Origin: an uncultured Alphaproteobacteria bacterium
Lineage (GTDB): Bacteria; Pseudomonadota; Alphaproteobacteria; HIMB59; GCA-002718135
Assembly: GCA_902590695.1 (NCBI GenBank)
Contig: CACIXR010000004.1
Span: 62,001 to 126,000 of the forward strand
DNA: 64,000 bases
Direction: 5' to 3'
The notes beneath the pieces were generated by a model. That model saw only the letters and a list, made by a program, of their open reading frames with translations. It was not told the origin of the DNA and ran no database searches. A program made the position numbers and the translations under genes. This document shows, piece after piece, positions 48,743 to 60,541 of this stretch (within the stretch, counting starts at the first letter, position 1; every line of letters begins with the position of its first letter).

Positions 48743-49968
48743 ATATTTAAGATAGAGTTATCAAAATTAATTTCAACAACAGCATTATTTTCTTTTGAGT
48801 TATAAAAATCAAGATTACCTCCCATATTTTCAATCAAGTTTTTTGCTATAAATATGCCAAGTCCCATTCCCTGATTATTTTTTGAAACATATGGCTCACC
48901 TAGTTTATCAATTATATCTTTAGAAAATCCACTACCATCATCAGAGATTATAATATTAACAATTGATTTTTTATAATTTAATTCGATTTTTGTTATACTG
49001 TCAGAATAAAATATTGAATTTTGGATAATGTTTCCTAAAGCATACATTATTTCATCTTTATAAATTATTTCAGGTTCAGAGTCTGATGGTCTTATATCTA
49101 ATATTAATTTTTTATTTTTGTTAAATTTATCAAAGTTTATTTTAATTAAATCAGAAATTTTTACTTTTTCTAAAAATTTATCTTTTAACTTTAAAGGATT
49201 TTTTGAAAATCTTTGTAATATTTCTTTGCATCTTTCTGCTTGAGATTTTAATAAAATGATATCTTTAACAATATTCTTATCTTCTTTTAATTTTTTTTCT
49301 TTAAGTAAGTCGTTTAAAATTAAAAAAATTGTGTTTAGTGGAGTCCCTAATTCATGAGCGGCAGCAGCACTAAGAGAACCTACCTCCGTCATTTTTTTTT
49401 GATTCAAAATTTGAAGTTTAGAAATAGATAACGCATTTGAAATTTGCCTTGAAGAACTTGCAAATAAATAAGCATAAATAGCGATAAAAATTACTGTAAT
49501 GATTAAAGCTGAAATTAAACCAAAACTATATATCTCTGGTAAAAAAAATTTTGGACCTAGGTCTAAGGGAATAAAATAGAAATTTAATATTATAATAATT
49601 ATGATTGATATTGTTGAAAGAATAACTGTCATCAATGCTGGCAAATATGAGGCTGAAGTAATAACAGGTGCTAAAATTAGTATTGAGAATGGATTAATGA
49701 TTCCTCCAGTAAGAAAAAGTAAAAAGCCAAGTTGCAATGTATCAAATAGTAAATAAGAAAATGCTTTTTTATTACTAATAGTTTTGTTTTTTCTTTCTTC
49801 ATAATAAGAATAAAAATTTACAACAATAGATAATAAAATTATTGATAAAGTTTCAAAAATAGGGATTTGAATTTTTATTACAAATGAAACAAAAAATATT
49901 GCTAGAACTTGACCAAAGATTGCAATCCATCTAATTTTAATAAGATTTCCAAGTAAAATTGTATTCAT
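48739..49968 (-). CDS. actS: redox sensor histidine kinase ActS/RegB/PrrB
   Basis: 409 residues with six membrane helices in the first 175. The quinone-binding heptapeptide GGIINPF (88-94) matches the RegB G-G-x-x-N-P-F motif; the H-box is AAAAHELGTPLNT with His205; the redox-active cysteine is Cys247 in AERCKEIL; the ATP site has DDGSGF and GMGLGIF. Senses the quinone pool and phosphorylates ActR. It follows gyrB by six bases, so it may share transcripts with the replication genes. Confidence 0.95.
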   Translation of the reverse strand: MNTILLGNLIKIRWIAIFGQVLAIFFVSFVIKIQIPIFETLSIILLSIVVNFYSYYEERKNKTISNKKAFSYLLFDTLQLGFLLFLTGGIINPFSILILAPVITSASYLPALMTVILSTISIIIIIILNFYFIPLDLGPKFFLPEIYSFGLISALIITVIFIAIYAYLFASSSRQISNALSISKLQILNQKKMTEVGSLSAAAAHELGTPLNTIFLILNDLLKEKKLKEDKNIVKDIILLKSQAERCKEILQRFSKNPLKLKDKFLEKVKISDLIKINFDKFNKNKKLILDIRPSDSEPEIIYKDEIMYALGNIIQNSIFYSDSITKIELNYKKSIVNIIISDDGSGFSKDIIDKLGEPYVSKNNQGMGLGIFIAKNLIENMGGNLDFYNSKENNAVVEINFDNSILNI

Positions 49969-49974
49969 TAAAAA

Positions 49975-53519
<3,545 letters not shown>

Positions 53520-53522
53520 ATT

Positions 53523-54638
53523 TTAAACTCTCATCGGCATCAATACATATACAAGATTAGTATTTGAATTTTCCTGAGCTATTACGGGAGATGTATTATC
53601 CTTTAAATTAATTGATATTTCGTTATCTTCTAAATTATTAACTATATCCATAATATATTTTGAATTAAATCCTATTTCAATCTCATCTCCTTCATAACTA
53701 ATATTTAAATCTTCCGATGCAGTACTACTTTCAGTATTTATGGTATTCAAATTAAGAATATTTTGGAATAATTTAAATTTAATTACTGGAGATTTTTCGT
53801 TTGCTATTGTACTTACTCTGTCAACAGCCGATAGTAATTTGTCTCTATTTATCTTTAAAATATTTTTATTATCATTAGGAATTACTCTTTTATAATCAGG
53901 AAAACTTCCATCAATTAATTTAGATATAAAAACTATATCTCCCAATATAAATACTATTTTATTTGAACTAATTGATATATTTACATCATTATCGAATTCA
54001 GATAATAATTTTGATAATTCATAGATTGTTTTTTTTGGGATAATCACACCAGAAACTTGTTCAATGTTTTCATTAATTTCATGGCTAAACTTAGCTAGTC
54101 GATGACCATCTGTTCCAACAAGAGTTACAATATTTTTATCATTTTCATTGGTAACATTAAAATATAAACCATTTAAAAAATATCTAGTTTCTTCATTTGA
54201 AATAGCAAATTTAGTTTTGTCTATTAATTTGAAAAGAATTTTTGAGTTTAAAATAATATCTATACCAGAGCTATCTTTTTCAATTATTGGAAAGTCTTCT
54301 TTTGGGAGACATGCTAGTGAGAATCTTGATCCTTCTGATCTCAAAGTAAGCAATTTACCATTATTTGAAATAATTTCTATTTCACTATTTTCATCAATTT
54401 TTCTAACAATATCATATAAAATTTGTGAATTTATAGTTGTAGCACCATCTTCAAGCACATCACAACTAATATTTTCTATAATTGAAATATCCATATCAGT
54501 TGATGATAGTGTCAATTTATTATCTTTTGCTTCAATTAAAATATTAGACAAAATAGGTAATGAGTTTTTTTTATCAACTATTCCTTGAAGATGAGAAAGT
54601 GTTTTAAAAAAATTTGTACGTAGTATTTTAAATTTCAT
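53523..54638 (-). CDS. dnaN: DNA polymerase III beta subunit (sliding clamp)
   Basis: 371 residues in three similar domains that close into a ring around DNA; the C-terminal YVLMPMRV is the clamp's characteristic end (cf. Y-x-x-M-P-M-R). Follows dnaA by 23 bases in the classical order. Confidence 0.97.
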   Translation of the reverse strand: MKFKILRTNFFKTLSHLQGIVDKKNSLPILSNILIEAKDNKLTLSSTDMDISIIENISCDVLEDGATTINSQILYDIVRKIDENSEIEIISNNGKLLTLRSEGSRFSLACLPKEDFPIIEKDSSGIDIILNSKILFKLIDKTKFAISNEETRYFLNGLYFNVTNENDKNIVTLVGTDGHRLAKFSHEINENIEQVSGVIIPKKTIYELSKLLSEFDNDVNISISSNKIVFILGDIVFISKLIDGSFPDYKRVIPNDNKNILKINRDKLLSAVDRVSTIANEKSPVIKFKLFQNILNLNTINTESSTASEDLNISYEGDEIEIGFNSKYIMDIVNNLEDNEISINLKDNTSPVIAQENSNTNLVYVLMPMRV

Positions 54639-54661
54639 ATCTAAGCATATGATAAAAAAAA

Positions 54662-56056
54662 TTAAGAATCTATAAGTCTTTTTAATAATTCAAGATCTTC
54701 ATTAAAATTAACGTCGGATAGCTTAAGTTCCTCAATTTTTTTAACAGCATGCATTACAGTTGTATGATCACGACCACCAAATTTTCTGCCAATTTCAGGC
54801 AATGATCTTGAAGTAATAGATTTTGCCAAATACATAGCTATTTGTCTTGGTCTTGCAACTGAACGAGATCTTCTTGGTGAGTGCATATCAGTAATTCTTA
54901 TATTAAAATGTTCAGCAACCTTCTTTTGGATTTCTTCAATAGTAATTTTTTTATTGGATGATTTTAATAAATCTTGAAGAACAAGCTGTGCTGTTTCAAT
55001 AGTAATGGCAGTTCCAACTAAAGTAGCATGAGCGACTAATCTATTTAGTGCACCTTCCATTTCTCTTACATTTGAAATAATTCTATGTGAAAGAAATTCT
55101 AAAACTTTTGGAGGAATTTCAACTCCTCTTTTGTGAGCTTTTTCAATTAAAATACCCAGTCTTAATTCATATGTTGTAGGATGGATATCAGCAACTAACC
55201 CACAACCAAGTCTAGATTTTAATCTTTCTTGAACACCATCTAAATCAGTTGGAGTTTTATCTGCTGAAATTACTATTTGTTTATTTTGTTCAATTAATGC
55301 ATTAAATGTATGAAAAAATTCTTCTTGGGTATTATCTTTACCGCTAATAAATTGTACATCATCAATCATTAAAACATCAATAGATCTAAACTGTTCTTTA
55401 AATGCAGATGTATCCTTGTATCTTAATGCTCTTACAAATTGATACATAAATTTTTCAGCTGATAAATATATTACTTTTCTTTCTGGTTGCTGTTGTTTAA
55501 TTTTCCAGCCTATTGCATGCATTAAGTGTGTCTTTCCCAAACCTACACCACCACATAGAAATAATGGATTAAAAGTAATTTTATTAGCTTCTGATACTCT
55601 TTGAGAAGCTGCAAAAGCAAGTTCATTTGGCTTACCAACTACAAAATTTTCGAATGTAAATCTTGGATCAAGAGGAGCTCCGAACTCATTGGGATAAGTT
55701 GAAGATTGATTAGACCTCAGATCCATAGTTGATTTCCATTGGTTATCAGTACTTTTAATTGTTCGAGTAGTGCCAGGGACAATTCTACCCCCATTAGGCT
55801 TAACAACAAATTTTATTACATCTACATTTTCAATGTAAATTTTTGCTTCACTTTTAATCTTATCAGAATAATTATTGACTATCCAATCTCTTAAAAATTT
55901 TGTGGGAACGGAAAAAGTGATTGTTGTTTCTTCCAGAGAAACATAATTTAAGTGCTTTAACCAATTATTAAAAGCAGAATCACCTACATTTTTTTTTAAA
56001 TTTTTTTTAAAGGATAACCATTTACTTTCGTCAAATATAGTAGATGAATTATCCAT
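54662..56056 (-). CDS. dnaA: chromosomal replication initiator DnaA
   Basis: 464 residues: domain I (WLKHLNYVS), a short linker, the AAA+ domain with Walker A GGVGLGKTHLMHAIG and Walker B VLMIDDVQFISGK, and the C-terminal DNA-binding signature GGRDHTTVMHAVKKIEEL. Starts replication at oriC. A GGGGGAAA patch lies directly before the ATG. Upstream is a 145-base gap with no DnaA-box cluster. Confidence 0.98.
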   Translation of the reverse strand: MDNSSTIFDESKWLSFKKNLKKNVGDSAFNNWLKHLNYVSLEETTITFSVPTKFLRDWIVNNYSDKIKSEAKIYIENVDVIKFVVKPNGGRIVPGTTRTIKSTDNQWKSTMDLRSNQSSTYPNEFGAPLDPRFTFENFVVGKPNELAFAASQRVSEANKITFNPLFLCGGVGLGKTHLMHAIGWKIKQQQPERKVIYLSAEKFMYQFVRALRYKDTSAFKEQFRSIDVLMIDDVQFISGKDNTQEEFFHTFNALIEQNKQIVISADKTPTDLDGVQERLKSRLGCGLVADIHPTTYELRLGILIEKAHKRGVEIPPKVLEFLSHRIISNVREMEGALNRLVAHATLVGTAITIETAQLVLQDLLKSSNKKITIEEIQKKVAEHFNIRITDMHSPRRSRSVARPRQIAMYLAKSITSRSLPEIGRKFGGRDHTTVMHAVKKIEELKLSDVNFNEDLELLKRLIDS

Positions 56057-56201
56057 TTTCCCCCAACACGACGATTTTATACTTTGTAAATTTTACGCAA
56101 AAAATCTAAAGTCGTAAAATTAAATCACCAAATTAATTTACTTAATCAACACCCTTTAAGTATTTTTAGCAAGAAGAAAAGTGAAAAAAATTAAAAAAAA
56201 A
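56057..56201 (-). promoter_or_regulatory. dnaA upstream region
   Basis: 145 bases between rpsT and dnaA. On the minus strand a TATAAA (56076-56081) is a possible -10 about 20 bases before the ATG, without a good -35. ACGAC (56068-56072) and GTCGT (56111-56115) are inverted and flank it. I see no TTATNCACA DnaA boxes and no GANTC cluster; this does not look like oriC, but it probably drives dnaA. Confidence 0.35.
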
Positions 56202-56211
56202 TTATTTTTTT
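56193..56211 (-). terminator. A/T-only hairpin at the rpsT stop
   Basis: On the minus strand A7-TAA-T9 spans the rpsT stop codon and can form a seven-pair A/T stem, followed by a second T-run. A weak terminator at best, but one of few terminator-like structures in the window. Confidence 0.22.
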
Positions 56212-56462
56212 GAAATTTGTTTTGATAAAGAGGATAACTTTCTGGATATGTATTCTTTTTTAAAAATACCTTTTTTAGTTGCTCTAGCCATTATTGAGTT
56301 GACATTGCTAAAGGATTTTTGAATTTCTTCCTCATTTTTTGCTTCAACAGAAGATTTAAATTTATTTAGAGCGTTTCTAAACTTAGATAGGTATTGAGAA
56401 TTAACAGTATTTCTAGTTTTGTTCTGTCTTGTTCTTTTTTTTGCCGAAACGTGGTTAGCCAT
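56202..56462 (-). CDS. rpsT: 30S ribosomal protein S20
   Basis: 86 residues, basic, starting MANHVSAKKRTRQNKTR with the usual S20 helices (SAKKRTRQ, ARATKKGIFKKEYISRK). Binds 16S rRNA. rpsT upstream of dnaA is a frequent alphaproteobacterial order. A promoter match lies so close to the ATG that the mRNA may have almost no leader. Confidence 0.96.
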   Translation of the reverse strand: MANHVSAKKRTRQNKTRNTVNSQYLSKFRNALNKFKSSVEAKNEEEIQKSFSNVNSIMARATKKGIFKKEYISRKLSSLSKQISKK

Positions 56463-56468
56463 TACCGT

Positions 56469-56496
56469 GCTATAAATTCAAAATAAATTAAGTCAA
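56469..56496 (-). promoter_or_regulatory. candidate rpsT promoter
   Basis: On the minus strand TTGACT (56491-56496), 16-base spacer, TATAGC (56469-56474). The predicted start of transcription falls at or within a few bases of the rpsT ATG (56460-56462), and no Shine-Dalgarno is seen, suggesting a leaderless or near-leaderless mRNA. Confidence 0.4.
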
Positions 56497-56514
56497 TTAA
56501 TATTTATTGAATAA

Positions 56515-57333
56515 TTACTTATTATTTTGAAGTTTTGGGCAATAAAACGTAGATCTTCCATACTGAACAATCTTTTTAACCTTGTCATCACCCATTTTTT
56601 TTCCTTCTCTATTATAAACTTTAAAATTAGACTGAAAATTTCCTAATGTGCCATCAGTAGACCTATAATCTCGTATACTTGACCCCCCATATTTAATTGC
56701 CTTCGTTAAAATTTTTCTAATAGACTTAATTAGTTTCATAATGAGACTAATTTCTAAATTCTTACCCAAAGTAAGTGGTGAAATTTTAGCATCAAATAAT
56801 ATTTCAGAAGCATAAATGTTTCCTATCCCAGCAATTAATTTTTGATTAAGTAAAATCTGCTTAATGGGTACCTCAGATTTGGAAATTTTTTTAAATATAA
56901 TTTGTGCAGTAAGATCGGGGCTCAGAGCATCTATACCCAAGCTCATAACATACTTTTGTTTTTGAAGTTCATTTGTTTTTACTAAGTCGATAAATCCAAA
57001 TTTCCTTGGATCATTATAAATAAGCAACTTTTTATTTAAAAAGTATAGTATAAAGTGATCATGTTTTATTCTTTTATAGTTTTTATCGACAGTTTTTAAT
57101 CTTCCTGACATTCCTAGATGTATTACTAGAGAATAATTTGTATCTAAATCTATGATAATGAACTTTGCTATGCGTCTTAGGTTGGATATCTTTGAGTTAC
57201 GTAGTATATTAATTATATTATTAGGAATTTTAAAACGAAGTTTTGATGTATGAATTTTAACATTAGATATTTTTTGACTCAATATTACTCTAAGTCCTTT
57301 AACTGTAGTTTCAACTTCAGGTAACTCTGGCAT
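56515..57333 (-). CDS. mutM: formamidopyrimidine-DNA glycosylase without zinc finger cysteines
   Basis: Removes oxidised purines (8-oxoG, Fapy) and cuts the strand. 272 residues starting MPELPEVETT, with catalytic Pro2 and Glu3, helix-two-turn-helix around LLNQKLIAGIGNIYASE, and the C-terminal YGRSTFYC with its Arg. Odd: the Cys4 zinc finger is gone. Where the family has C-x-x-C ... C-x-x-C, this has REGKKMGDDK and YCPKLQ, with one Cys left. This resembles the zincless finger of NEIL1 and plant Fpg. Its ATG lies one base from the start of divergent ubiE. Confidence 0.93.
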   Translation of the reverse strand: MPELPEVETTVKGLRVILSQKISNVKIHTSKLRFKIPNNIINILRNSKISNLRRIAKFIIIDLDTNYSLVIHLGMSGRLKTVDKNYKRIKHDHFILYFLNKKLLIYNDPRKFGFIDLVKTNELQKQKYVMSLGIDALSPDLTAQIIFKKISKSEVPIKQILLNQKLIAGIGNIYASEILFDAKISPLTLGKNLEISLIMKLIKSIRKILTKAIKYGGSSIRDYRSTDGTLGNFQSNFKVYNREGKKMGDDKVKKIVQYGRSTFYCPKLQNNK

Positions 57334-57334
57334 A

Positions 57335-58066
57335 ATGAAAAAAGATCATAATTTTGGTTATACAAAAGTAAATTCAAAACAAAAGACTAAACTTGTTCAA
57401 AATGTATTTTCAAGTGTAGCTCCAAACTACGATGTAATGAATGACTTAATGAGCTTAGGAATGCATAGATTATGGAAGAAAAGATTCGTAGAGATCATGG
57501 ACATTAAAAAAAATGAGATTATCTTGGATGTTGGCTCAGGTTCTGGTGATATAGCTAGTGAAATTTTAAAAGAAGATATACCAACCAGTCTTTATCTTTT
57601 AGATCTAAATGAAGAAATGTTATTAGAAGGAAGAAAAAGATTAAAAAAAGAAAAAAATATAAAATATTTTATTAGCAATGCTGAAAAATTAAATTTTGAA
57701 AACAATTTTTTTGATAAATATACTATTTCTTTCTGCTTAAGAAATGTTACGGAGTATTTATTATCTATAAAAGAGGCTTACAGAGTTCTTAAACCTGGTG
57801 GTAAATATTGTTGCTTAGAATTTAGTACACCTAAATCATCTTTGATATCAAATTCATATAAAATTTATAAATCAAAAATTTTACCTCTATTAGGAGAGAT
57901 AATTGCCAAAGATAAAAATGCTTATGAGTATTTAAGTGAAAGTATTGATTTATTTCCATCACAAGAAGAGCTTAGCAAAAATCTTCGTGATTGCGGATTT
58001 AAAAAAGTTGAGACTATTAATTTATTTAATGGAATTGTAGCCATACATACTGGTTATAAAATATAA
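57335..58066 (+). CDS. ubiE: demethylmenaquinone/ubiquinone C-methyltransferase
   Basis: SAM-dependent C-methylation in ubiquinone (and menaquinone) synthesis. 243 residues; APNYDVMNDLMSLGMHRLWK at the N terminus, SAM loop LDVGSGSGDIASE, and YRVLKPGGKYCCLEFS. Start ATG lies one base from the mutM ATG on the other strand, so the promoter must lie inside mutM. The next gene is coaBC, whereas ubiB usually lies between the two. Confidence 0.95.
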   Translation: MKKDHNFGYTKVNSKQKTKLVQNVFSSVAPNYDVMNDLMSLGMHRLWKKRFVEIMDIKKNEIILDVGSGSGDIASEILKEDIPTSLYLLDLNEEMLLEGRKRLKKEKNIKYFISNAEKLNFENNFFDKYTISFCLRNVTEYLLSIKEAYRVLKPGGKYCCLEFSTPKSSLISNSYKIYKSKILPLLGEIIAKDKNAYEYLSESIDLFPSQEELSKNLRDCGFKKVETINLFNGIVAIHTGYKI

Positions 58067-59235
58067 TGAATAAAATTTTATTAATAATAACTGGATCTAT
58101 AGCAGCGTCTAGATGTAAAGAAATTATTACTTTACTTAAAAATAAAGAAGTTAATATTAGCTGCATACTAACTAAAGAAGCAAAAAAGTATGTAAAAATA
58201 TCAGATATAAAAAAGTTACTTAAAGATAGAATATTTGCTGATGAAGATGAAAAAAAAAATAAGATGCTTCATATTAATTTATCAAGAGATAATGATATAA
58301 TAGTTGTATGCCCAGCTACAGCCAATTCTATTGCAAAGTTTGCTAATGGATATGGAGATAATTTAGCTTCTAATACGTTGCTTGCTTCAAATAAAAAAAT
58401 TTTGTTTGTCCCCGCAATGAATAGTTATATGTGGCATAATAAAATTAATCAAAAAAATGTGAGATTATTAAAAGATATTGGTCATGAGTTTATTGGCCCA
58501 AAAGTTGGAAATCTAAAATGTGGAGAATTTGGTTTAGGAAGAATTGAAAATTCAAAAAATATAGTAAATAGAATTTTAAGCAGATTAGGAAATATCAATT
58601 TATTAAAAGATAAAAAATGCCTAGTAACTGCAGGACCAACAATTGAAATGATTGATCCAGTTAGGTTTATTTCAAATCAATCTTCTGGAAAACAAGGCTA
58701 TGAAATTGCTTCACAACTTGTTTTATATGGAGCAAATGTAATACTGATATCTGGACCAACAAATTTAGACCCTCCACCAAATTTGAAATTTATTCAAATA
58801 AAATCAGCAAACGAAATGTATCAAAAAATTAGAAAAATTTCTAAAATTGATATAGGAATTTTTACTGCTGCAGTATCTGATTTTAAAAATAAAAATATCA
58901 ATAAATCCAAGATAAAAAAAAATAAAAAATTAAATATTAATCTTTATAAGAATATTGATATTCTAGAAAAAATTGGAAAAAGTAAAACTCAAAGGCCAAA
59001 ATTTTTAGTTGGTTTTGCAGCTGAAACTGGGAGCATTAATAAAGCCAGAAAAAAATTAGAAAATAAACAATGTGATATGATGGTTTACAATAAAATTGAT
59101 AGTAAAAATAAAGTTTTTGGTTCAGATTATAATCGAATATCAATAATTACAAAAAAACAAATAAAAAAGTTTAAGAAAATGACAAAAGTAAATTGCGCAA
59201 AGCAAATTATAAAACAAATTTATAATACTATATAG
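58066..59235 (+). CDS. coaBC: phosphopantothenoylcysteine decarboxylase/synthetase
   Basis: Two consecutive steps of coenzyme A synthesis in one protein of 389 residues. CoaC part: ITGSIAASRCKEII (FMN), the catalytic His in MLHINLS, VPAMNSYMWHN and KCGEFGLGRI. CoaB part: CLVTAGPTIEMIDPVRFISN, SSGKQGYEIA and LVGFAAETG. The first glycine-rich loop is slightly divergent (SIAASR for G-I-A-A-Y-K). One-base overlap with ubiE. Confidence 0.95.
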   Translation: MNKILLIITGSIAASRCKEIITLLKNKEVNISCILTKEAKKYVKISDIKKLLKDRIFADEDEKKNKMLHINLSRDNDIIVVCPATANSIAKFANGYGDNLASNTLLASNKKILFVPAMNSYMWHNKINQKNVRLLKDIGHEFIGPKVGNLKCGEFGLGRIENSKNIVNRILSRLGNINLLKDKKCLVTAGPTIEMIDPVRFISNQSSGKQGYEIASQLVLYGANVILISGPTNLDPPPNLKFIQIKSANEMYQKIRKISKIDIGIFTAAVSDFKNKNINKSKIKKNKKLNINLYKNIDILEKIGKSKTQRPKFLVGFAAETGSINKARKKLENKQCDMMVYNKIDSKNKVFGSDYNRISIITKKQIKKFKKMTKVNCAKQIIKQIYNTI

Positions 59236-59239
59236 AGTT

Positions 59240-59992
59240 ATGAATAATTACTCTGAGGAAGAATATAAAATTTTCAGCAGGTTATTTATTTTAAAAGAAT
59301 TTTCTGAAGAAAATCTAAGAAAATTATCTGACATAAAAATTGGTATTGTGGGTATGGGGGGGATAGGATGTCCTTTAAGTCAATATTTAGTCAACTCTGG
59401 AATTAAAGAATTGTTAATAGTAGATGGAGACATTGTTGAAAAAAGTAATCTTAATAGGCAAATTTTGTTTAATTTAAATGATATTGGAAAAAAAAAGGTT
59501 GATGTGGCAAAATATAAACTAAAATTAATCAATACTAAATGTAAAATTAATACAATTAATGAAAATATTAATTCTATAAATTTAAATTATTTAAAAGAAT
59601 GTTCTATAATTGTTGATGCAACTGATGATTGGTTCACTTCTAAATTATTAAATGAATATTGTCTTAAAAACTCAATCAACTTTTTATATTCCTCTGCATT
59701 AAGACACGATTTACAAATAATTCTTTTCAATAATTCCAGTAAAAATAATCATCTATGTTTAAATTGTATATTTCCCAACAAAGATGATGTTGATCTTCCT
59801 AGGTGTAGTGTAGTAGGTATTTCAGGTATTTCTGCAGGGTTAGCTGGTTTGATCGCTGCTCAAAAAATAATTAATTTTTATTTAAATTTAAAGGTTGAAA
59901 CTAATATAATGACAATTTCTGATGGAAAAAAATTAAGCATTGATAATATTGTTATTAAAAGTAAACATGATTGTTATTTAAAATCAATTTAA
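59240..59992 (+). CDS. ThiF/MoeB/HesA-family adenylyltransferase
   Basis: E1-like enzyme (250 residues) that adenylates the C terminus of a ubiquitin-like sulfur carrier such as ThiS or MoaD. IGIVGMGGIGCPL is the ATP loop; DGDIVEKSNLNRQILF holds the Asp and Arg of the active site; VDATDDWFT follows. Zinc cysteines are incomplete: CLNCIFP is present, but the second pair is reduced to one Cys in HDCYLK. A candidate catalytic Cys lies in PRCSVVGI. Whether it serves thiamine, molybdopterin or another sulfur transfer is unresolved. Confidence 0.85.
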   Translation: MNNYSEEEYKIFSRLFILKEFSEENLRKLSDIKIGIVGMGGIGCPLSQYLVNSGIKELLIVDGDIVEKSNLNRQILFNLNDIGKKKVDVAKYKLKLINTKCKINTINENINSINLNYLKECSIIVDATDDWFTSKLLNEYCLKNSINFLYSSALRHDLQIILFNNSSKNNHLCLNCIFPNKDDVDLPRCSVVGISGISAGLAGLIAAQKIINFYLNLKVETNIMTISDGKKLSIDNIVIKSKHDCYLKSI

Positions 59993-60031
59993 GTTAATTG
60001 ATAAATACATAAAAAAAGTTTAATTAAAATT

Positions 60032-60538
60032 ATGAAACAAAATTCATTTACCTACGATCAATTAATTGATTGTGCAAAAGGTGTTCTTTTTGGAAAAGGG
60101 AATGCTCAACTTCCAATGCCTCCTATGTTAATGTTTGATAGAATTACTTCAATAAATGAAACTGGTGGAGAATTTTCTAAAGGTGAAGTTATTGCAGAAT
60201 TAGATATTAAAGAAGACTTATGGTTTTTTGAATGTCATTTTAAAGATGATCCCGTAATGCCAGGTTGTTTGGGTTTGGATGCTATGTGGCAATTACTTGG
60301 TTTTTATTTAGGATGGCTTGGCCAACCAGGAAAAGGTAGGGCTTTAGGAGTTGGTGAAGTTAAGTTTACCGGTCAGGTATTACAAAAAGTCAAAAAAGTG
60401 ACTTACCATATATCTCTTAAAAGACTTATACTAAGAAAATTAATTTTAGGAGTTGGAGATGGTGTATTAAAAGCTGACGGTGAAATAATTTATGAAGCTA
60501 AAGATATGAAAGTCGGTTTATTTTCACCTGAGAAATAA
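60032..60538 (+). CDS. fabA: 3-hydroxydecanoyl-ACP dehydratase/isomerase
   Basis: Introduces the cis double bond in anaerobic unsaturated fatty acid synthesis. 168 residues, hot-dog fold; active-site His69 in [13 protein letters not shown] and Asp83 in LGLDAMWQ. First of fabA-fabB-fabI; it follows the ThiF-family gene by 39 bases. Confidence 0.97.
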   Translation: MKQNSFTYDQLIDCAKGVLFGKGNAQLPMPPMLMFDRITSINETGGEFSKGEVIAELDIKEDLWFFECHFKDDPVMPGCLGLDAMWQLLGFYLGWLGQPGKGRALGVGEVKFTGQVLQKVKKVTYHISLKRLILRKLILGVGDGVLKADGEIIYEAKDMKVGLFSPEK

Positions 60539-60541
60539 GTA

